Positions 12,798 through 24,639 of a DNA stretch of 64,000 nt are shown here, in pieces. The translations under genes and the position numbers were made by a program. Location of the stretch: the NCBI GenBank assembly GCA_026413225.1, contig CM048553.1:141120690-141184689 (forward strand), in the 5' to 3' direction. How positions within the stretch are numbered: position 1 is the stretch's first letter; every line of letters begins with the position of its first letter. Below the pieces are notes generated by a model. The model worked only from the letters and a program-made list of their open reading frames with translations. It made no database searches and was not told where the DNA came from. This DNA is from Otis tarda (Eukaryota > Chordata > Aves > Otidiformes > Otididae).

Positions 12798-15180
12798 TAA
12801 AATAGTTATAAAGAAGAAATTAAGTAGTTAGAAACTCAGTTTGAGAAGAACTGAAATGTTTAAAGAACTGCTTAGGGTGAGTTGTGAGTTTCTGTGCATG
12901 CTTGTGTACATCCAGCTTCAAATACTTGACAATTAATGTGTATACCATCAAAGTCCCAACCTGTCGTGATAGGATAAAATGTGGTAAATTTGGAGTTGGG
13001 CATAATATGTTGTTATGTTCAGGACTTCTGGACTGCTAAGTGGTCTTCCAAAAATCTGAAGTGTTATAATAGGAAAACAAATGGAAAACATGAAGGGAAC
13101 CATAGTGACCTAATATGTAATGTTTTGCAATATCTTTTTCTTTTAAGCACTGCATATTGCATGAGAATGTTAGTGCATTTGAAATCCATGTAAAGAACCT
13201 GCAATGTGAGTACAGAAAGGGAAATGAAGATAAAGTAATGAAGATGCTTTTTGAGGATTGCAAAGGATACCTTTAGCAAGCCTGGGAATAGATCCCAGAT
13301 CATATGCATGATAAAGCTTTCATCATCTCTCTCCTACTATTACTAATTTTAAACAAACAAAATTTCTCTTTTATGTGACTGTCAACACTATATAAACAAC
13401 ATTGTGTACAACTACCAGTTCTGCAATCTGGTTTTTAAAATAAAGAGAAGTGTCATATAAAAGCGAGAGCAAACATAACAATTATTAGTAGTTAAGTACA
13501 TTTATCAATATTGTACATCGTGCATATGGAAAAACTTATAATGAGCATTAACTCTAGCTGAGGAACATCAAACTCTAGCTAAATGCATCAAGTAATTACC
13601 ACAGAAAGTGCCTGCACATAGCAAAAAAATATAATTATATATATTGGAAAAATAACTCAAACACTCTGTAGGAAGGGATTCTTGCCAGACTATTGAAAAT
13701 AGCAGATAAGTGATGTATGGCTATTCTTTGAAAATTATCTGCTGGTTGAGTCAGTTAACTGCCGAAGATCTGAAAGTGGCATTTATAAATTTAAAAGTTA
13801 TCAAAGCAGTTGAAATGTCTTAATGAATACATTTTCAAGTTTTCAGTAGTGATGTTTCAGAAAATTGAAAGTAAGGATTTATGAGAGCAGTAAATCAGGA
13901 ATTAACCAGAATCTTCAGCCATACTAGGGATTTTTCATATGTATCTTTTATAGTCTTGCCAATAGGAGACATCGGGTGTGCTCTAGTTCCACTGAAGGCA
14001 ATGTCAGGTTTACTTATAATATTTCAGCATAAAAGAATCTCAGCAATTAGGTGACAAAACAATAGTATACATGAATTGAGAAGGTTAGATGTAGAGAAAA
14101 AATCTGCGAAGTATGGCAATGGCTTTTCCTTTTTTCCTACTTCTAAATAATTTTTGAAATAAATCCTATGAACAGTATTTCTTTTGATGTTTAGACACTT
14201 TGAATTAATTACTTAAGTAGTTTAATAAAACCAATGTACAAATGAATGCAGGTAAAGTGTTTTTTTTTTTTAAATGAATAGATCAAATATAAGTACAACA
14301 ACAAAACAAGGATTTTTCAGGTGGACAGTTCCAGTATAATGTTAGAATGGTCACATAGTGTGTATGGAGCTGAAGAGGTAATTGATGGTATTAAGGGGAA
14401 TTTTATAGTTATAGATCTTCCATATCTTTACTACAGTGTTTGTTCAGCATACTGTGCTCTCTGTACATTGATAAAATTTGATTGATATTTTCCTTTTAAG
14501 GTACATAATGTATGCAGCATAGTAGAATTAACATTCAGTATGTTCTTTGGAGATTTTTTTGTTTCTAATCCATGAAATATAAATTATCTTAATTTACTGT
14601 GGTGGTCACAGAGAAAACAAGGTTCATGCATAGTAATTAGAAACATATCTTTAGGGTTGACTTCGCATTTGAATTTTTTCCATCTACTGCAATTAATATT
14701 TTGTATTTCTTGGCTGACTGAACTTGGAAAAAATACAGATTGCTAACTACTTCTAAATTTCGAATCTGAAACCTTTCTAAAATATTTTGAAGTTACTTTG
14801 GCTGAGCTGAATTCTTCAGTATACAATAGCTTCAAAACAAACTACTGAAGTTTTCAGTTCTTTCTTAGGACGACACACACAGACTCTGATACATACTCAT
14901 GACCATATAAATTTATTGCTGGTGCAACCTGTGGAAGAAACAATAGAGTTCTTATCAAAATAGTAGAGTAAAAAGAAGTTTGGATCCAACTTTATTTTAA
15001 TTCCCAAACTTTTCTAAAGTTTTTTTTAAATAATCACACTTACCACTTAATTTGTGTTATTTCTTAGTGATGTGATTTCTCAGCAGGACAGTGTTTACCA
15101 TAGGCCACACCAGGCAGCAAACACACTCTCCACGTATTGTTTAAATACACTAGTTTGAATTCTTTATTGCCTTGTGAGAC

Positions 15181-15309
15181 TCCAAGGGCCCATCCCAGCA
15201 TACATTTGTATTTGTCTGCCATCTTCTGTTCTGATTTTCAAGACTGGCTCCAGTGCTTGTAGGGTATTAGGTTAATTTGGACTCTTCTTACCCATTACTT
15301 CAGGCCCAA
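15181..15309 (+). repeat. Inverted repeat arm A (about 128 bp)
   Basis: This stretch matches the reverse complement of 20893-21020 with about 11 differences over 128 bases by hand alignment (roughly 91% identity). The match begins at tccaagggcccatcccag and stops abruptly at caggcc; flanks are unrelated on both sides. It is either a short member of an unnamed interspersed repeat family or a local inverted duplication. I do not recognise the family. Confidence 0.85.
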
Positions 15310-15628
15310 AACTTGAAAAATAAAACCTCATACCAAGTAACCTTGTGAATTTTGACAAAGGAAGGAGTACTTTTCTCCTTCTCTACCCCCAGATGAATGT
15401 GCTCTGAACAAAAATGAAGACTGTTTTGGCCCAGGCTGAGGATTGTGGATGCTCACCAGACTGTCGTGTTTGGATCTGAGACTGCATCTAACCACTTTTG
15501 TTACTTTGACTTGGGACAGGCAGTTTCTGTTGGTGAACTGAAAATTCACATGCTGGGCACAGACTCTCTGTCATTCAAGTACAGACAAAAAGCCCAAACT
15601 TCCACAGCAGAAAATCTGATAAATGGTC

Positions 15629-16700
15629 TGTTGGTTTTGTTTAGCGGGGCGGGGGGGGGCTATGGTGGCAGCAAGAAGCTGCTAGAAGTTGTTTCCCCTT
15701 TGTCCTGTGGACTCAGCTGGGCCTAGGGCGGACCTGCTGCTGGCCAGGGCCAAGCCAATTGGTAGCAGAATGTTCCCTGATAACGCCTCTGTGATAACGT
15801 ATTTAAGAAGGGGAAAAGCAGAAGAAAAAAAAAAAAAAAAGAAGATGTGAAGAAGCTGAGCAGGGGCAGAGGGGAAGGCGTGAGCTTTATCGGTCTTGTA
15901 GGCCTCACCCTCTGGCCTCCCACCGGGCAGCCGACTGGGCCCGACTTGGCCCGGCCTGGCTGCAAGAAGTGGAGAGGAGATGAGATGTGAAGAGAACCTG
16001 AGAGGTGTCTGCCTGAGCTGATTGTGAAGGATTACTTGTGAGAGGAACGGCTGCAGATGCTAAGGTCAGTGAAGAAGGAGGGGGAGGAGTAATGCTGCTT
16101 CTGGCAGAGATTCCCCTGCAGCCTGTGATGATGACCATGGTGGAGCAGGCTGTCCCCCTGCAGCCCATGGAGGTCCATGGTGGAGCAGATATCCACCCTG
16201 CAGCTCACAGAGGACCCCACTACACCAGAGCAGGTAGATGAGTCCTGAAGGAAACTGTGACTCAGTGGAGAGCCCATGCTGGACCACAATCCTGGCAAGG
16301 ACCTGTGACCTCATGGAGAGGAACTCACACTGCAGCAGGTTTTCTGGCAGGACCTGTGACCCTGCAGGGAATCCACATCTGTTCCTGGAGGAGTGCACTC
16401 CATGGAAAGAACCCATGCTGGAGCACTTCATGAAGAACTGTAGCCCGTGGGAATGGCCCACATTGGAGAAGTTCATGAAGGACTGTCTCCTGTGGGAGGG
16501 ATCGCACGCTGGAGCAGGGAAAGAGTGTGAGGAGGAAGAAGCAGCAGAGGCAATGTGTTGTGAACTGACTGCAACCCCAATTCCCCATCCCTCTGCATTG
16601 CTGAGGGTGGAGGAGGTAGAGAATTTGGGAGTGAAATTAAGCCTAGGAAGAAGGAAGGGGTAGGGGGAAGGTGGTTTTAGATTTGGTCTTCTTGTTTGTT
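15629..16700 (+). mobile_element. LTR of an avian endogenous retrovirus, sense orientation
   Basis: GC-rich block standing out from AT-rich intron. It starts tgttggttttgttt and carries a TATA-like gtatttaagaagg at about 15799-15811, then a long transcribed part with degenerate repeated units (cccatgctgga, ggcccacattggag, cgcacgctggagcag) at 16260-16520. The same order of blocks occurs, inverted, at 62158-63296. Compared with that copy the final part of the LTR is not recognisable here, so it is an incomplete fossil. The right limit is approximate. Open frames of up to 141 codons inside it are by-products of GC-rich sequence, not retroviral genes. The two copies differ by about 14% over a 140-bp hand-aligned stretch, so it is not recent. 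Confidence 0.8.
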
Positions 16701-17569
16701 CTTTGGCCTTCTAAAGACCTATCCAAATAATTCTCTCTGTAGTCTTGCTTTGAAAACTTTTCCTTTTCTTTCCCAACTATTGACAATCTAAAGAAAATTG
16801 ATTGTACCGAAGTTGCAGCCTTTTTGTTGTTCAGCTAGACACTGCCAATTCCCTCACTGATTATTCTTGGTAACAATTCATGGTAGGCTGCCAGGCACTT
16901 CTCAGGGTAGGCTCCATCCTAAATGTAAGAAATGAAATGCTAAGTATATGTCTATATGAATTTGTTTTTACAAAATCCATGCTCATTCTGTTTCTAGGAA
17001 GTTAAGTGGAGGCAGTGGAAAGAGCTGCGCTGTGATCAAGGTCTCACTTACCTGAATGGTGCACTGGGATACGCTTTACTCTGTGGCACCACTCTGTTAA
17101 AATGCAAGCTGTAAATTTTTGGAAGAAAAAATAGCTCTCCTTTTTAGTATTAAAGCCTGTAAACACTTATAAATATGTAATGTAAGGAACTGCCTCTGTC
17201 ATCCATGTGCTGAACTAAGTGGGGAGTGGTTTCAGGATACTCCTCAGTTTAAGGAAAATAACATAAATCAAAAATAATGTTCTTTGAAGACTGTTAGACA
17301 TATTTGTTCACAGTTTGGGGTTAGAATTCCCAATGGATTTCAGTTTTTTAAAAGTTATAAATGTATTGCTATTTAGATTTTGAAGTATAGAATGGAATTG
17401 ATGGTTGAATTGTATTTGTGAGAGTTTGGGATGAATTTAATGGTTGTTGATTGCACTTGCTGACTTCCTAGGGGATTTACGATAACACCTTTACTGAGTT
17501 TTGAGAAAATAGAAGCCTAGTTTTTATTATGCAATTATTTAACTGTTTTCCCTTCTTTTTGACCATTAG

Positions 17570-17790
17570 GTGATGCTTTTCCGTGGACTATTAGTCTGCA
17601 TCATTTCAGTATATATACTCTTCTTGGACAACAGATGACACTTAATTTAGTGGAACCAATGGGCTGTACTTCTACTTTAGCTGTTACTTCACAGAAACTG
17701 CTTGCTTCGGGGTCAGAATCCAGACACTCATTTGTTGTCTGCCTCCATGTCGACCTTGAGTCCCTTGAAATAAAATGCTCCAATCCCCAG
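17570..17790 (+). CDS. VPS13B: VPS13B exon, human exon 24 equivalent
   Basis: A 221-bp exon, phase 1 in and phase 0 out. It completes EEG and continues DAFPWTISLHHFSIYTLLG, then MTLNLVEPMGCTSTLAV, TSQKLLASGSESRHSFVVC, and ends with the strand LHVDLESLEIKCSNPQ. The last strand followed by the helix that opens the next exon (VQLLCELAEITSKVWNKVQ) is the classic VPS13 repeat signature: a final groove strand, then a helix capping the unit. The donor is CAG|gttggt, with T at the position usually occupied by a purine, a weaker site. The exon is flanked by two inverted copies of a 128-bp repeat at 15181-15309 and 20893-21020. No disruption seen. Confidence 0.95.
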
Positions 17791-20700
17791 GTTGGTATGT
17801 TTAATTGATTTATGACAGGAAATTAAAAATAACTCAATTTAAGTACAATTGTTCTGCATTTTGTTGAAGAAAGTCTCTTATATATGTATTTTTTTTAACT
17901 GGGCCATCAAGATCAAGGTGCTTAGATTAAGATTTGCTTTGAAACTCTCTCAAGTTTTGTAATTTAAACTCTTCTCAAAATGTAATAGCTACAGTATAAA
18001 TGCATCTTTTGGCTGATGGAGTGAAATGAATTGCAGATGTACCATTAAATGCTATAATGCTGTTCCACTGTCACTGTGGATTCATATATTGAAGTGGTTT
18101 AATGTAATTTTTTACCGTATTTTCACAGAACTAACATTTCTTTGAACATAAAATGTTTTTCAGGCAAACGATGGTATCCTTTAGTAAAGGAAAAAAGAAC
18201 AGATGAATGCGTGTAATCAAAAGTTACCACCTCATTTATGTTTATTAAAAGACAAAGATGTTGCTAGATTTTCAGAAAGTGCACCCTGTATTTTACTGAC
18301 CTGAATGGAGTTTGCTGTAGTTCCAAATAAAGTAGGTTTTCTATGCAAAATTTTGGGTAATCTTTATTGCAACTCGAGTAACACTTTCCTGACAGTTGCA
18401 GCATTTCCAGTGGTGCTGGAGAGAACATTCTTGTTCTTGGGAACTGCAAATCTGTTGAGGTCTGAGTAGGGCTCTGCATTCATATGCTGTCTGCTCCAAA
18501 GTTTTAGCCATATATAAGATTTTTTTTAAAGGACATCATGGACAAAATGGACTCTTTATTGCTTCATGTAATAGAAAGAAAGGGAAAGAACACAAATTAT
18601 TATAATTTTGATCTGAGAGACAGTACATCGTGTTTGAGAAGATTTAGGGACCTCTGGCCTAAGTATGGGAATTCTAAAAACAAGGTGGCTGGTGTAATTT
18701 TAATGTTATCCCTTGTGTGTACTCATTACAATATGTTTCTCAATCTCATGCAATTTTTCCCTTGCCTCATTCCATGTTCTGTGAATGAAACAAGTGTCTT
18801 AAACTACATGTTTATCCTCAGTGTGTGTGGTCTGCTGCCCCATTCACTGCCTTCCATCCAAGTTATTTCTGACTCATTTGCTATATGCCACTGCTTTCTG
18901 CTCACACTCACTAGGAAGGGGGTTGTTAGAGTGAGGTTGCACACTGCACAACGCAAATTAAAATTTTAAATTGAGCAGCCTCAACAAGACCTACTCAGAC
19001 TTGTAAAGCTCTGACAGGTGTGTTTACACATGTAAAGGGTTGACCTGTCTTATAAATGCGTAAATAGGAAAGGACAAAATTATGATTTTGCTGACAATTT
19101 TAAATTTTATATGTAAATACTTCTGGAAGCTTTACTTTGCAACTTTGTGGTATTTCTATAATGTTTAATGAATTCATATGCGATAATTTCAAAGCCTATG
19201 TAAACTTGCCTAATTCTGTATTAATTTTCATTAGAACTGTACAAAATTCATTTTGATATTGCAGCTATTCAGGGAATTGATAAATATTTTGAGATGTTCA
19301 TGTAGCAAAATCATTTGCTTCATTTAATAGGTACACTCTCGGGGAAATTCCAGCAAATTGTCATATCAACTCTGATTTTTTAAAATCTCAAAATGTATTC
19401 CTCATGGTTATTATATAATAAATTAATTGTATTAATTTATAAGTGGAATGGCATTGTTATAAGTGTAAGCCTTATCTAAATTTGTATTGCAAATTAAAAT
19501 GAAAAATGGAGTAAGAAGAACACATTTTCAAGCTTTCCTAACAAAGTGTAGTCAAATAATTTATTTTGCAATCTGGAAGAAAAGATTTGCACTAAAAAAT
19601 TTAAATTATAAGCTCCATGTAAATAATATTATGAGTATAGTGAAATGTTAAAATGAAGTTATACAGTGGCATATCAGACCAAATATTGTTGTCTTAAAGG
19701 ATGTTCTTGTACACTGTGATGTTAGTAATTTACTGAAGTATTACAATGACCAGATGGATACAGATGAATTATTTGAATTTAGTGAAGGTTCTTGAGCTGT
19801 ATTTTCTCCCTTATACTGCCTTACTTGTCCTTTCTCCTTTACTTATGCAAAAGGAGAAAAAAAAAAAAAAGTCAGTCTTCTTTAACCAGATGTTCATGAA
19901 CAGAAGATGGAAAATACAATTACATAAACAGCATTTGATAGTTATAAATTCACAGTAGAGTAGCTATGAAATCTGATTCTGTAGAATGACGGGCTGTATT
20001 TTGTCTGTAGATGACAGCCTTAAAGTGGGTGATACTTAGTGAATTTGTTAAATGGTAGCAAAGGTGAAGTATTTTACTATATGACTATTATGATTTAATA
20101 TGAAACTGTGTTCTGATGGTTGTATCCCTTTAAAGTCAATAGATACTTCCAGTATGCAAAATTGCCAGAATATTGCCTTTTGTTTTAGTTTTCAATTTTC
20201 TAGTAATGTGTTATTTTTATAGTATAAAATGCTGTAACATGTTCAACTTCACAAATTTGCCAAGTAGTCAGTGGGGTCTTATTGAGTTATGTGTGGTTTT
20301 GCTGGAGAGGGAGTGGAAGCACTGAGAGAGGGAAACTTTTCTTAACAAGTACTGGCAGAGTTACTATTTTTGTCATTTTTTTCTCTTGAATAAAGTGTAC
20401 TAAAAAGAATTATTATATATTAACTGTTATGCTCAAAAATACTTACGAAGGAGAGAGGCCTTACACTTACATTAGCTCTTCTAATATAATCATGAACGGA
20501 TTTTCAAAATACTAAGACTGTTTTCTTGAAAAAGTGCAATCAACAAGAGAAGTAGTAATTTTTCCATTTTAGTGAGTAACAACCAATCAAATAAAATTAA
20601 GTGTAGTAAAAATAATCAAAGACAACTTCAACTCTTTATCTGACGTTGTTTTAATGAGGTTTTGTCGTGAGGCTTTTTGATATTTTCTCCTTTTTCACAT

Positions 20701-22650
20701 ATCTCCATGAAAATCCTCTCCTTCTAATCAAAGTGTACCTTTTTTCTTGGTGAGCTTATTGTTTTGTCTCTAGTTTCAGAGCAGAGTAGAGTATTAGGGT
20801 CATAGTACTTGGTTGTCTGATTGCTGGCGTTATTCTGAGTGATGGCTGCTGTTGTCTGAAATAGCCATTGTTTCAGAATGGCTGCAAAGAATTAGGCCTG
20901 GAGTAATGGGTAAGAAGAGTCCAAATTAATCTAATACCCCAGAAGCGTTGGAGCCAGTCTTGAGAAACAGAACAGAAGATGGCAGACAAATACAAATGTA
21001 CACTGGGATGGGCCCTTGGAATTCTAAAAATTGCTGAGCAATTTTTAAAAATCTCCCTGATAACATAGGTAATTATTAGCTTCAATGATTATGACCGGTG
21101 CAATGCCAATAAGATTTAAACTCTTCAGTGTTGGATTAGCTGATAACAAGCCTCTTTACCTTGTGTATGAGCACGTATGTAAACAGAAGTTGCATCATTC
21201 CTTCTTTTGCATTATTTTTTGCTTTATGAACAGTAGTGTAATTAGATTTCTGGAAGCACTGCTTCATTAAGACAAGTATAGCTTAAATTATCCTTTGCTT
21301 TCTCGACCAAAAAATATTTTGAGGGAGGTGAGGTTGCAAGCATGTATGATTTGGATATGTGCCTACATCCTATTAATTTTTTAGAGACTCTCTTGCCAGT
21401 GAAGTGTCAGCGCCTGTCAGTGTTATGTTATGCAATCAGATGGACATTATTAGTTGATCTTCATGTGCGACATGGAAAAGACTCAGGAAAACTTAGAAAT
21501 TTGTAATTAGTAATTTAAAGGCTATCAGTACATATCAGAGTGCTACAAACACAAAATATTTTAAAGCATAGATAAAAGAACTTTTTGCCACAGCCGGAGT
21601 TATTGTTTGTCTGTAGATTGCTCTGTATATGAAGACTAAAAAGTACTGAGAAGTTTATCTCCATTAAGGAAAAATTCTGTCAAAACAGTATATGACCTGC
21701 TCAGTGTTAGCCTTGGAACTTCAAAAGAAAATCCGACATGAATTAAGAAGGTTTTTATAAAATTCCAGCACTTCACCTCTTAAGGAAAGACTGTAGCATG
21801 TACTTTGAGACTTCATCACACACTCTCACGCACAAAATCAAGTACTGTTTTATATCAAATGTAGATTGACAACAGTGTTTTTCTGCATCTGTTCTGCCCA
21901 CATAAGAAGCCAGCTTCATAGAGTAGATGTGTCCTGAGGCTTAAAGTTCTTATAAATATGAGAATTTCCATTTTTTATAATGGCAAGTGGAGTATGGTAT
22001 CCAGCTGTGGATCTACTTACATATTGTTTGCAGTTTTCTCTGAGCTTGTTTTATAAAGTATATTGCAGTATGTTGTCATACAAATTCTGTGATTAATGCT
22101 TATTTACAAAAACTTGTGTAAATATCTTAAAACTGAGTAAAACAATGTGCAAGTTAAACAATGTGTTTCTGAATATTGGAATGACATATACTAGGAGACT
22201 ATTGAGTTTGATAGTGGATATTCTTCCTAAAACATAGAACAGTTTCATATACTGCATGGGATCATTATTTTAATATTATTTAAATGAGTATTTTTGCATT
22301 GTTTTGCCTTTTTCTAGAGGCAGTATCTAAACATATGAAATATACTATAAATTTCCTTCATTTAATTGTTAAAGTTTATATTAGTAAAAGTTTCACAAGA
22401 CCATGTTATTAGTTATGGTTTTATGAGTTACATACCATATATTTAGACAAAGCACAGATATTTTTTTATCAGAATCACTATACTGTAACTGATGTTAATT
22501 ATTTTAATTGCAATGTAGTTGCTTATCAGAACATTATAAATGGTGAGAAGCTCAGTTCTGCTACATTCTAAGTCTCAGTGGAGGACTTTGATTTTCCTTC
22601 ACCTCATTAAGGAAAACTTCATCTTAAAAACAGGGGTTTTTTTCTTTCAG
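17791..22650 (+). other. VPS13B: VPS13B intron, 4.9 kb
   Basis: AT-rich intron holding the second arm of the inverted repeat at 20893-21020. No CR1 or LTR copy is recognisable. A 143-codon open frame at 18538-18969 has no recognisable similarity and no splice context that would join it in phase to VPS13B. The acceptor before the next exon is strong (ttttttctttcag). Confidence 0.65.
20893..21020 (-). repeat. Inverted repeat arm B (about 128 bp)
   Basis: Reverse complement of 15181-15309, about 91% identical by hand. Its right edge is ggcccttgga and its left edge is near aggcctgg; the flanks do not match those of arm A. The two arms face each other across 5.6 kb and enclose the exon at 17570-17790. 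No target-site duplication or poly-A tail is evident. Confidence 0.85.
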
Positions 22651-22857
22651 GTGCAGCTTCTGTGTGAACTGGCTGAGATCACAAGTAAAGTTTGGAATAA
22701 AGTTCAGAGGAAAGGAATTCTGTATCAATCTTCTGTCTATACTGAAACCATGACAGGACCTGCTCCTCCTACCTCCCCAGTTAAAAGTAGTGTTGGTACC
22801 GCTCCACCAGATACCAGCACATACAGCCCATCTGCTGAGATTGGGACAACTACAGAG
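22651..22857 (+). CDS. VPS13B: VPS13B exon, human exon 25 equivalent
   Basis: A 207-bp exon, phase 0 at both ends (69 codons). It opens with the helix VQLLCELAEITSKVWNKVQR, which closes a beta-groove repeat. The chain then turns into a Ser/Thr/Pro-rich linker: MTGPAPPTSPVKSSVGTAPP, DTSTYSPSAEIGTTTE. The linker has several SP/TP sites and no strand or helix pattern, so it is probably a disordered loop leaving the lipid groove and open to phosphorylation; that role is inferred. The donor is GAG|gtaggc. Because both ends are phase 0, skipping this exon alone would keep the frame. The linker continues into the next exon across the largest complete intron of the window. Confidence 0.95.
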
Positions 22858-24232
22858 GTAGGCTTTCTTAAAAAAGTGTGTCATGTGAGTTCCGACATAC
22901 AAGGTGTGGTGCATAGTCAAGTAAGAATGAGAAGGATCAAAAAGAACACTTTCCCCATTGAAAGTAACTTTGCCCTGCTAAACTAATTAAGAGTACTTCA
23001 TTACTCCATTTGGTGGAACAAGAGGAAATAGAAAAATTAAAAAGAAATTGCTGTATTGCTCCTGTATTTATTATTTGTCTGGATTGTTTGTCTTTGAAGT
23101 GAATGAATATTAACTCTTGTCAGAAAATTGTGGTTAGTGTTTTCAGGTCAAGAAGCATAAGGCATGTTTCAAGTCGAGTATTACTAGACTAGTAACTGGT
23201 GTTTTAGGAGTCCCTGTGATACCTGCGCTGCTTGCGAGTCATTCAAAATAGCTTCAGCAGTGAGCCTGTCATGTTTAAGCCAGTCACAACAATGCCTGAG
23301 TCAGCGGGGAGCTGCTGTGTGTAGGCTGTATTGGCAACCCGGAGAGGTACAGGGACAGTGAAGGCTCCCTGAGACTGACATTGCAGGTCCCCCAGCTGTA
23401 CGCTCACCTGAGGTCCATCCAGCCATTGTTACCTTCCACCTATGAACTAGTTCTGGAGCTCAGTTCCTTCGCTCTCCCAGCTGTCCCATATCTCAGGATA
23501 TCAGTCACATGACAATTCGAGCATGCAGATTCAAATATAGAAATTGGCCACTTACTTTAATGTATTTCTGCTTCCTTAATTTGCAGCATTGTGTAACCGT
23601 CTGGAGCAATCTGGTACCTGATATTAATGTCTGTGTGTGCCTAAGACGTAAAATATTATTCTGAGGCATGGGAAGGAGTTCTGCTTCTCTGCCATACTGA
23701 GGAAAAAAGGCTTATTCTTTTATCAGCATGAATACGATGTTACGCTTCATTAGCTATGTGTCACCAGGTAGTCGATATAATAGAATGGGTGGTCATAGAA
23801 AACTGTGTGACTGAATAGACCTGGTATTTGTGATTTTCTTAGTGCCTCTGTCAAGCTGACTAGTTAGAATAATGAGTTGGCCTTGTTTGTGCTCCCAGAG
23901 AGAGCAAAAATACATAAGATTAGTTAAGGTATACCAATGGTATATAATAGGTATGTAATGTTTCATTCTTAACGTAAAGCTGTTAGAATATGGGGAGACT
24001 GTTCCAAGACTCAGTTTCATTCACAGGATAAATGCAGCAATTTTGGGAGCATCTCGTAGATCAGTTCTGGAACACCGGGAAATATACAGTAGTTTGAACA
24101 CTTGAGTGAAATTACATATTCAACAATGTTTGTCCAGGCTTGCTTTAACCCTGTGTATGGTTTGTATTAATTCCTAGATTTGGAAAAAATTAAATGATGA
24201 TTGCTAGTGCTTACTTTTTGTATGCATCAGAT

Positions 24233-24260
24233 GCACGTGCGTGCACACACATACACACAG
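24233..24260. repeat. Short CA-type dinucleotide run
   Basis: Imperfect CA run (gcacgtgcgtgcacacacat and onward), preceded by an alternating purine-pyrimidine CG/TG stretch. Intronic microsatellite without other visible role. Confidence 0.7.
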
Positions 24261-24619
24261 ATAACTGTCATTAAAACTTGTTTGAGCTAGAGTTTCAGTT
24301 CTTAAGTTGTTTCACTAAAATAAGTAAGGGAGTGGGAAACGGAAAAAAGGTAGGAGAACCACACTTGGCCAACCAGTGAGAAATAATAAAAGGAACCAAT
24401 TTTTCTTCTCACGTTCCTAGTAGACTATTTTAGACAATACAAATTAAATAATTTGTAACGTAATGGTTGGCAGTGTCTCCATAACACATTCTCTTCTGCA
24501 GTTGGTGGCTGTCTCTGAACTTATTCAACATATTTCCTAGTAGCAAAGCACAGGCTAGGTTTTTGTTAAAATTACATGGTTGCTGTCCTGTTTTTTGAGG
24601 TAAGGGTTGTTGAATTTAA

Positions 24620-24639
24620 ATATATATATAGAGAGAGAA
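24620..24639. repeat. TA run joined to GA run
   Basis: About five TA units directly followed by four GA units. A compound microsatellite in intron sequence. Confidence 0.7.

Larger units (their letters stand above)
9078..17569 (+). other. VPS13B: VPS13B intron, 8.5 kb, repeat-laden
   Basis: This intron holds five repeat copies described separately: CR1 (+) 9505-9732, solo LTR (-) 10373-10954, CR1 (-) 12508-12797, one arm of an inverted repeat 15181-15309, and an LTR (+) 15629-16700. Between them the sequence is AT-rich and without recognisable genes. An open frame at 11523-11816 (97 codons) has no similarity I know. The acceptor of the next exon is preceded by a good pyrimidine tract (ttttcccttctttttgaccattag). 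Confidence 0.7.

Noticed and set aside
16238-16663. 141-codon open frame in the sense LTR
   Set aside because: It lies wholly in the LTR's repeated units and shows no retroviral gag, pol or env similarity.
18538-18969. 143-codon open frame in intron 17791-22650
   Set aside because: No similarity recognised, hydrophobic low-information composition, no splice sites giving a VPS13B phase match.
22858-22985. Open read-through past the donor of exon 22651-22857 (42 further codons), as a possible short isoform
   Set aside because: The frame stays open for a length expected fairly often by chance, the donor is good, and there is no clear polyadenylation signal right after it.
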